A stretch of DNA of 64,000 bases. It comes from Cheiracanthium punctorium. Taxonomy: Eukaryota > Arthropoda > Arachnida > Araneae > Cheiracanthiidae. Positions 58,480-64,000 of this stretch are shown here, piece by piece (positions within the stretch are counted from its first letter, which is position 1; each line of letters opens with the position of its first letter). Under the pieces are notes generated by a model that was not told where the DNA came from, searched no databases, and saw only the letters and a list, made by a program, of their open reading frames with translations. Location of the stretch: NCBI GenBank assembly GCA_038373885.1, contig JAWZYV010006213.1, forward strand, positions 62,001-126,000, written 5' to 3'. A program made the translations under genes and the position numbers.

Positions 58480-61400
58480 CTATCAAAAGAAAGCAAATAA
58501 TTTCAACTTTATTTTAACCTGCAGCATGTGATATTGTCACTTTAAGAATTGAGAGTTTGAATATGCAGTACTTTATATGCACATATTTTTGTTCTATTAT
58601 ATTTATTTTATTATTCTTTCGATTTCATCGATAAACATTCTTGAAGTAAACCCGGAATTGTAATCAATGTTTAAAATAGTGTTGGATTATTTCACACCAT
58701 GTATTTTAAAATGGATAACTTATCGCGTTACTATGTAATTGGATTTTGTTCTCATGAATCTACATTGGAACAAATATTTTGCTCTATGAGTGACAACTTT
58801 AAATTTTTGCTATTTCACAAAATTAAGATTGTTTCTCTTTAAAAATGATAGAGATAAATTGCTAGAAATGAATATACTCTATATTTTTTTCAGCAGAATT
58901 TTCAAAGTGCCTTTTCTTGGATAACCACTATTCCTTTAATAGATTCTGTTTCTTAACAGACTTTAAGTATAAAAAAGAAAAAAAAATCAAGACCTCTAAC
59001 TGTTTTTGTTTGAAGTGATAATATAGTTGTATTTCACTAAAGAAGCGAAAATCAAGAGTAAACGATTCAAGGGTAAAACGGAAAATTAATGGATGTATAT
59101 ACTTTTTTTTTCAACCGGTTTCATTAAGGGTAAATAGATTTATTTTTACATACTTCTAAAGCTTCCGAATGTAAAAAAAATAAAACTTTCAATGTGAACT
59201 GAAAGCACATATCCAAATAAATACAAAGTTTGCAAGATTAATATATCTTTTCCATGATTTTACCTTAATTGCATGCATTTTAATAAAATAACTAAGCTAG
59301 TTTTAAAACATATGTTTACTGTCTTCAGATGTTGTACAACATAAAGCAAAGTGCAACAATTTTAGCGAGTGCTTAGTGCATGAAATATGACATTTAAATG
59401 TTTCCAAAATTTAATAAACTGATAAGAGAGTTAAAAGTTTTCGTAATACTTCCAACTGTTGTTGCTGAATGTTTTTTTAACCGATATTTTTTCTATAAAG
59501 TGAAAAAGAGAACATTTTCTAACAGAATCGACGAAAATATTTTTATACTACAATGGTAGTGTATAAAAAAATAAAAATAATAAATGTTACTATGGCCTTT
59601 GCTTTGATAATGAAATTTTTCCTTTGTTGACAAATAAAAATAATAAATGTTACTATGGCCTTTGCTTTGATAATTAAATTTTTCCTTTGTTGACAGAAAT
59701 GGAAAGTTTCTTTAAATATACCATTCCTGTTTATTGACCTGTTTTTTGCGAAAAATACGCACTAATTTTGCTTGGATGCACAGAAATTAAGAAATAGTAA
59801 AAAAATTACTCAATTTCTATCAAACTTTAATATATTCTTCTGCACACAAATTAAAAAAAAAAAAACTTAGTACATAATAGATTTTTTTTTAATTCGAATA
59901 TTGTTTAAAATATTCTTAATTTTGCAGAGATATATAATAATGATATAGTAAATTCTGTAATAATTTACAGAAAATTCCTGTAAAGCCTTTTTTAAATCTT
60001 AATGACAGATGACTTAAACTATCTTAACAACAAACACGTACACACAACACAAGGGTAAACACAAAAAGCAATGGACTTACAGCAGTGCACTCTTACGGAA
60101 ACAAAAAGCAGCTTTTCGTTTCAGCAGCATAAATAACAAAGTTTCTTAACAATACTCACATAGAATTTCACCGTTAATTCAATTTCCGTTCTTTAATAAT
60201 CCTTTTTAATTTCCGATACAAAATAAATGCGCCTTATGGGTAATCCATTGAGTTCTTTGTAGCCATTTGTCTGTAGGCGCCATATTTTACCATAACTCAT
60301 TTAAAATATAAAGTCGAGCGATCTCTTGTATTTGAATAAAAGTTCTTCTTAGAAAACTATGAAAAAGAATATCAATGAGTTTGAAAGCAAAAGAAGGAAA
60401 TGAATAGCGAATCAACCATCTTCAAAAGATGTTTTTAGCTGTTGTGAGGTAAGCGAGAAGTTTATGCAAATTACAGTACAGCTGCACCGAGATGGGTTAA
60501 TGGCTTCTAGAAATATTTGATGAGTGGATTGAATGCTATAGGGTATTTGTTTATATTAAATGTTTTTGGCAGTAAGCCGAAAGAAGATAACGTTCATTAA
60601 ATTATACTTGAAGGTTGGTAATTGCATTCAGAAGTAATGTTTATGCTTTTAGAAAATATTCAGAGATGTTTTGATGTTGAAGAGTTAATGGGAATTTTGA
60701 AATATCTTTCAATAAGGCTTTCTTAAAAATTATTTGTATTTCAACGTAGAGGGAAAAAGGTGATTTTTAATGTATTTACAGTATTTGCCAATTCAATGTA
60801 ATTCATAATTTAAAAAGATGCAATTAGTATGTAAAACAATAAATATTGGAAACCGAATTGAAATATGCAAATATTAAATTTTATGAGAGGAGGATCTAAA
60901 AATATAATAAATTTGTAGACAAAAAATCAAATAGACATTATTATTAATATTGAAATAATCTGCACAAGAAACTGAAGAAGACAAAATCATACATATGTAT
61001 ATTATTTATCACTGAAATGAAATTACACTTTAAATTAAAATAATGATGAAATGTAATTTCTGTTAAGTTCTAAATGTTGGTAATTATATGTTTATGAATC
61101 CACGTATGATAAAATAAATAAAAATAGAATTTTAAAAATATAAGTTGACATTTGTGGTATTGTATAAGGGGAAGCTTTTTGAAGCAGTCAAAAGCTAAAA
61201 ATTTTGTCGTAGTGTCAATTAGGGATTTGTCATAATCTTTTGCCATTCATAACAGTGTTTTTAGTGCTATGTTTATTTTCGTTGAATGCTGATACCTATT
61301 TATAAAGCAAGTATTGTTTAAGGATTATGGCACAACCCCACTATCTTGCAGGTATTATCCAGGTAGGGTATATAAAGTACAATCTTTTAAGGCTGCAAAA

Positions 61401-61690
61401 TGGTTCATTCTGAAAAATATAAATGTTTCCTTTCCATTTTTAGTTCTTTTTCATATTTATGCAAAGCCTGTGTGCACTTTTATTTTGTTATAATAATACT
61501 TTCCTTTTTTTGTATATGAAACATTTATACTATAAAATGAAAAATCTTCGAATGAAAATTAACTGTAGTTCTAACTTGTTTGAAGTGATTAGAAAACTCA
61601 CAGTTATTTTTTTTAAATTTGTTGTTAAGTAATTTGCTTTCATTTCATAAGGATTACACGGATGAAACAATACATTCACTTTAAAAGAAA
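58480..61690. other. AT-rich sequence; missing upstream exon not found
   Basis: The first half of the split Ig domain should lie upstream of 58479 on the minus strand. I saw no Cys-Trp pattern bounded by splice sites here. The stretch holds the 63-bp duplication and short chance frames. Confidence 0.45.
59569..59694. repeat. 63-bp direct duplication
   Basis: Copies at 59569-59631 and 59632-59694 share AATGTTACTATGGCCTTTGC and differ by about one base. Confidence 0.95.
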
Positions 61691-61696
61691 AACTTT

Positions 61697-62150
61697 TTAA
61701 ATATTTATATTTTGAAATGTAAAAATATCATTCAGCCTACAGGACAATCTTCTTCGACGTATTTCTCTCTGCTGCATTTGAACAACTGAAATATTTAGGC
61801 GTGAATATTGGGTTATAGATTTCTTTTTCAATTCTTCTTTGAATGCATTCGTAACACTACTGTTGCAAATCAATGTCACAAATTCGACGATTTTCTGAAA
61901 AAAAGAGGGTACTTATTACATGGTGCGTCTAGCGAGACATCAATTCCGTAGAGCACTTCTTGACTTGTCGAATGCTCAAGGAAGAACCATTGCAGTTGAC
62001 AGTCCCCTCCAAGGACACTTGAGGCCTGGAAATTATCGCTTTGGAAGAATGGAAAGTACTGCCACAATCGTTGATCAATAGCCTCAATAATAGTAAGAGA
62101 GCTCGATGGTACGTTTGCACAGCTAGCTGTGCTACGTGGTCACACATCTT
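61697..62150 (-). pseudogene. Unidentified coding-like region in two blocks
   Basis: The upstream block (about 61920-62140) reads STASCANVPSSSLTIIEAID, then FFQSDNFQASSVLGG, LQWFFLEHSTSQEVLYG and VSLDAPCNK, with markedly higher GC than its surroundings. A pyrimidine tract and AG (CTCTTTTTTTCAG) then lead into KIVEFVTLICNSSVTNAFKE and a basic end (QREIRRRRLSCRL). The two blocks could be exons with a very short intron, or a decayed processed copy. I recognise no family and no start codon. Confidence 0.3.
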
Positions 62151-62625
62151 CTTAAACAGATTCATCACATCATTCTACACATCTTCTTAAGGAGCTAAAA
62201 TCTTGGGTAAAATTTGTAGTCTCAAACATCTACCACTGAATCTCATATTGTGTATTTTTGTGTTCATAAAATAAGTAGGTTTTAAATGCATTTTACTTTA
62301 TTTAAAAGGTTTATTGTATCGTTTTGGTCACAGAATACAATATATGTAAAGCGAAATCCATCAATTTATATAGTGGTTGCCTATGGTCAATTCGATGCAG
62401 TTCGATGCAGAGAGTGTCTGTTTGAAAATCACACCTCTATATAATTTTAAGGGTAAAATTCGCAAGAAAGTGCTGATGTATAAATACTGTTCAAAAAGAT
62501 TAAAACCTTTTATCTCTGTTCCCGGAAAGAAAACATGTTTCGAGACGCAAGTCCTTGAATTAATTTATTGAAATAAAAAATTATTTTTGCACTTGTTATT
62601 AGCAATATGTACACTGAAAGAAATG

Positions 62626-62645
62626 TAACATTTACGTAAATGTTA
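62626..62645. other. 20-bp perfect palindrome
   Basis: TAACATTTACGTAAATGTTA contains TTACGTAA, the consensus of PAR/E4BP4-type bZIP factors. It may equally be part of a small fold-back repeat, since CACTGAAAG nearby resembles MITE ends. Confidence 0.5.
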
Positions 62646-62968
62646 ATTTTAAATTTTAAATTTATTTTTAATATTAGGCAATAAAAATAAGCTTTAATTT
62701 TATACATCACTTTATGTAGCATATATTTTTGAAACTAAAATCGTAATCTTTCAATAAAATTTTAGCTTAAAACACGCATTTACAACCAAGACTGCGTAAA
62801 CATTATTTATACACTAGAATCTTCTTACTGTTAAAACATTTCTGTAACAATTATTTTTTAAACATTAATTACTGAAATATATAAGATGCCTCACCACAAG
62901 AGTTATAAAATTCTAAGAAGCTTTTTCTAATGTATTCCAACTAGGTTCGTCCAATTTTACTGATGTCG

Positions 62969-62969
<1 letters not shown>

Positions 62970-63061
<92 letters not shown>
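62970..63061. repeat. Long (TA)n microsatellite
   Basis: About 90 bp of uninterrupted TA; the Ile-Tyr frame through it is an artefact. Confidence 0.97.
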
Positions 63062-63066
<5 letters not shown>

Positions 63067-64000
63067 TGTCAAATAAAGAAGGATTTTTAATATGTGAATT
63101 TCTCGTAAAATCTGTTTGTAAAGATCTTTTTTTGAGCTGAAATAAAATTACTAATGGATATTTCAGCCCGATTTTATTAATGAATTTTCGACTGGTACAT
63201 GAAGATAATTTCTGCATTTCTACACTGCTTTATGATTTCGAGGTGTACAGGCACACCCAACAGGTCGTAGAAAGTTGTAACCCTAGTGCTGAGGCAATCT
63301 GTATATTAAGATCTAAATAATTATGAGTTCGCAATCATGTCAGATAAAGTGTGCAAAAGTGTCTAAGACAGCAATACACGTCTAGTTAAAAAACTTTGTT
63401 TTAATATATCTATAGTACGTTTGAATTTGCTCAGTATTAAAAATAAGGATATCTTAATTATAAATAAGTTTTAATGAACTATATATGCTGTTTTCATTTA
63501 CACACTTAATAACGAATTATATAATATAGATTCTCTCGAATATTATTTTACGTGACTTCCTTTTTTTCTTAATATGTATTATAAAAACACATACATACGT
63601 ACACATGTATAAATTATACTCAAAACCAACTTTAAAAGTATTAGATGTTTTTCTTTTTGTTATTCTGGCGTAATACGGTTTTTTTGGAGTAGATTTCAAA
63701 CATCAAATTACACGCAAAAAATACATTTTGATTCCGTAATCTTTTTATTGTTGAAATCAATCTACCGCGAGATTTTTATTCTTGTTCGTGTATGAATGTG
63801 TTTCAATACAAGCTCCATTAGCTTCGTTTCTACATAAACAATTAAACTTTTGAATTACTTGTTTGAAAAAGTCTATTGTTTAATAAAAAGTCTGGTTTTG
63901 TATAACCAATTCATTTCCTTTCGTGTGATATATTTTGCGAACCGATGTTTTCGTAATGAAAAGTTAAAATTTGCGATAATGGCCCCTCTTCCTCTTAATT

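Noticed and set aside
62957..63217. Frame with a long Ile-Tyr repeat
   Set aside because: Produced by the (TA)n microsatellite.

Overview
This is an AT-rich, intron-rich animal genomic segment, most like an arthropod and plausibly a spider or other arachnid. That organism call is an inference from base composition, the low gene density, the transposon mix and the one host gene. I see no rRNA, true tRNA, CRISPR array, operon or other prokaryotic feature.

The only host gene I can support is on the minus strand. It encodes an immunoglobulin-superfamily transmembrane adhesion protein of the nephrin / sticks-and-stones / hibris type. Its exons run from about 58.5 kb down to about 16.0 kb, and they were found by joining splice sites and phases rather than from long reading frames. 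In order they encode: the second half of an Ig domain (58326-58479), an Ig split over two exons (55772-55830 and 53054-53294), three single-exon Ig domains (51889-52179, 38835-39119, 36979-37287), one fibronectin III domain with the nephrin-type TPGFDGG motif (34770-35066), a transmembrane exon (27721-27894), and a cytoplasmic tail on at least four small exons (24641-24801, 23900-23987, 19749-19867, 16044-16301). Every junction keeps the frame, giving about 811 visible residues. The 5' exons (signal peptide and upstream Ig domains) were not recognised and probably lie beyond the right edge. The tail ends in a Ser-rich segment with an (SLH)6 tripeptide array. A diverged duplicate of that exon lies 3.7 kb downstream (12513-12647), followed by a 38-bp minisatellite. 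Two further weak tail-exon candidates are at 10161-10217 and 7204-7251.

The introns are large (up to 12.8 kb) and full of mobile DNA. Best supported are: an intact Tc1-type transposon with a full 346-residue DD34E transposase (30556-31964, TA target duplication); an internally deleted Ty3/gypsy-like LTR element with two nearly identical 376-bp LTRs and an AGTA target duplication (44357-46261); three copies of one short hAT-type MITE family (20397, 40284, 48114), each with an 8-bp target duplication; a 177-bp hAT-like insertion nested in another element (21879-22055); an 849-bp hAT-like element (29299-30147); two piggyBac-like TTAA MITEs (41819, 43894); and several TA-flanked mariner-like MITEs. 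There are also tRNA-derived SINE-like pieces, minisatellites and long (TA)n tracts.

The left 10 kb and the stretch from 58.5 to 64 kb are mostly AT-rich non-coding sequence. A few coding-like islands there (56907-57179 plus, 61697-62150 minus) I could not identify.
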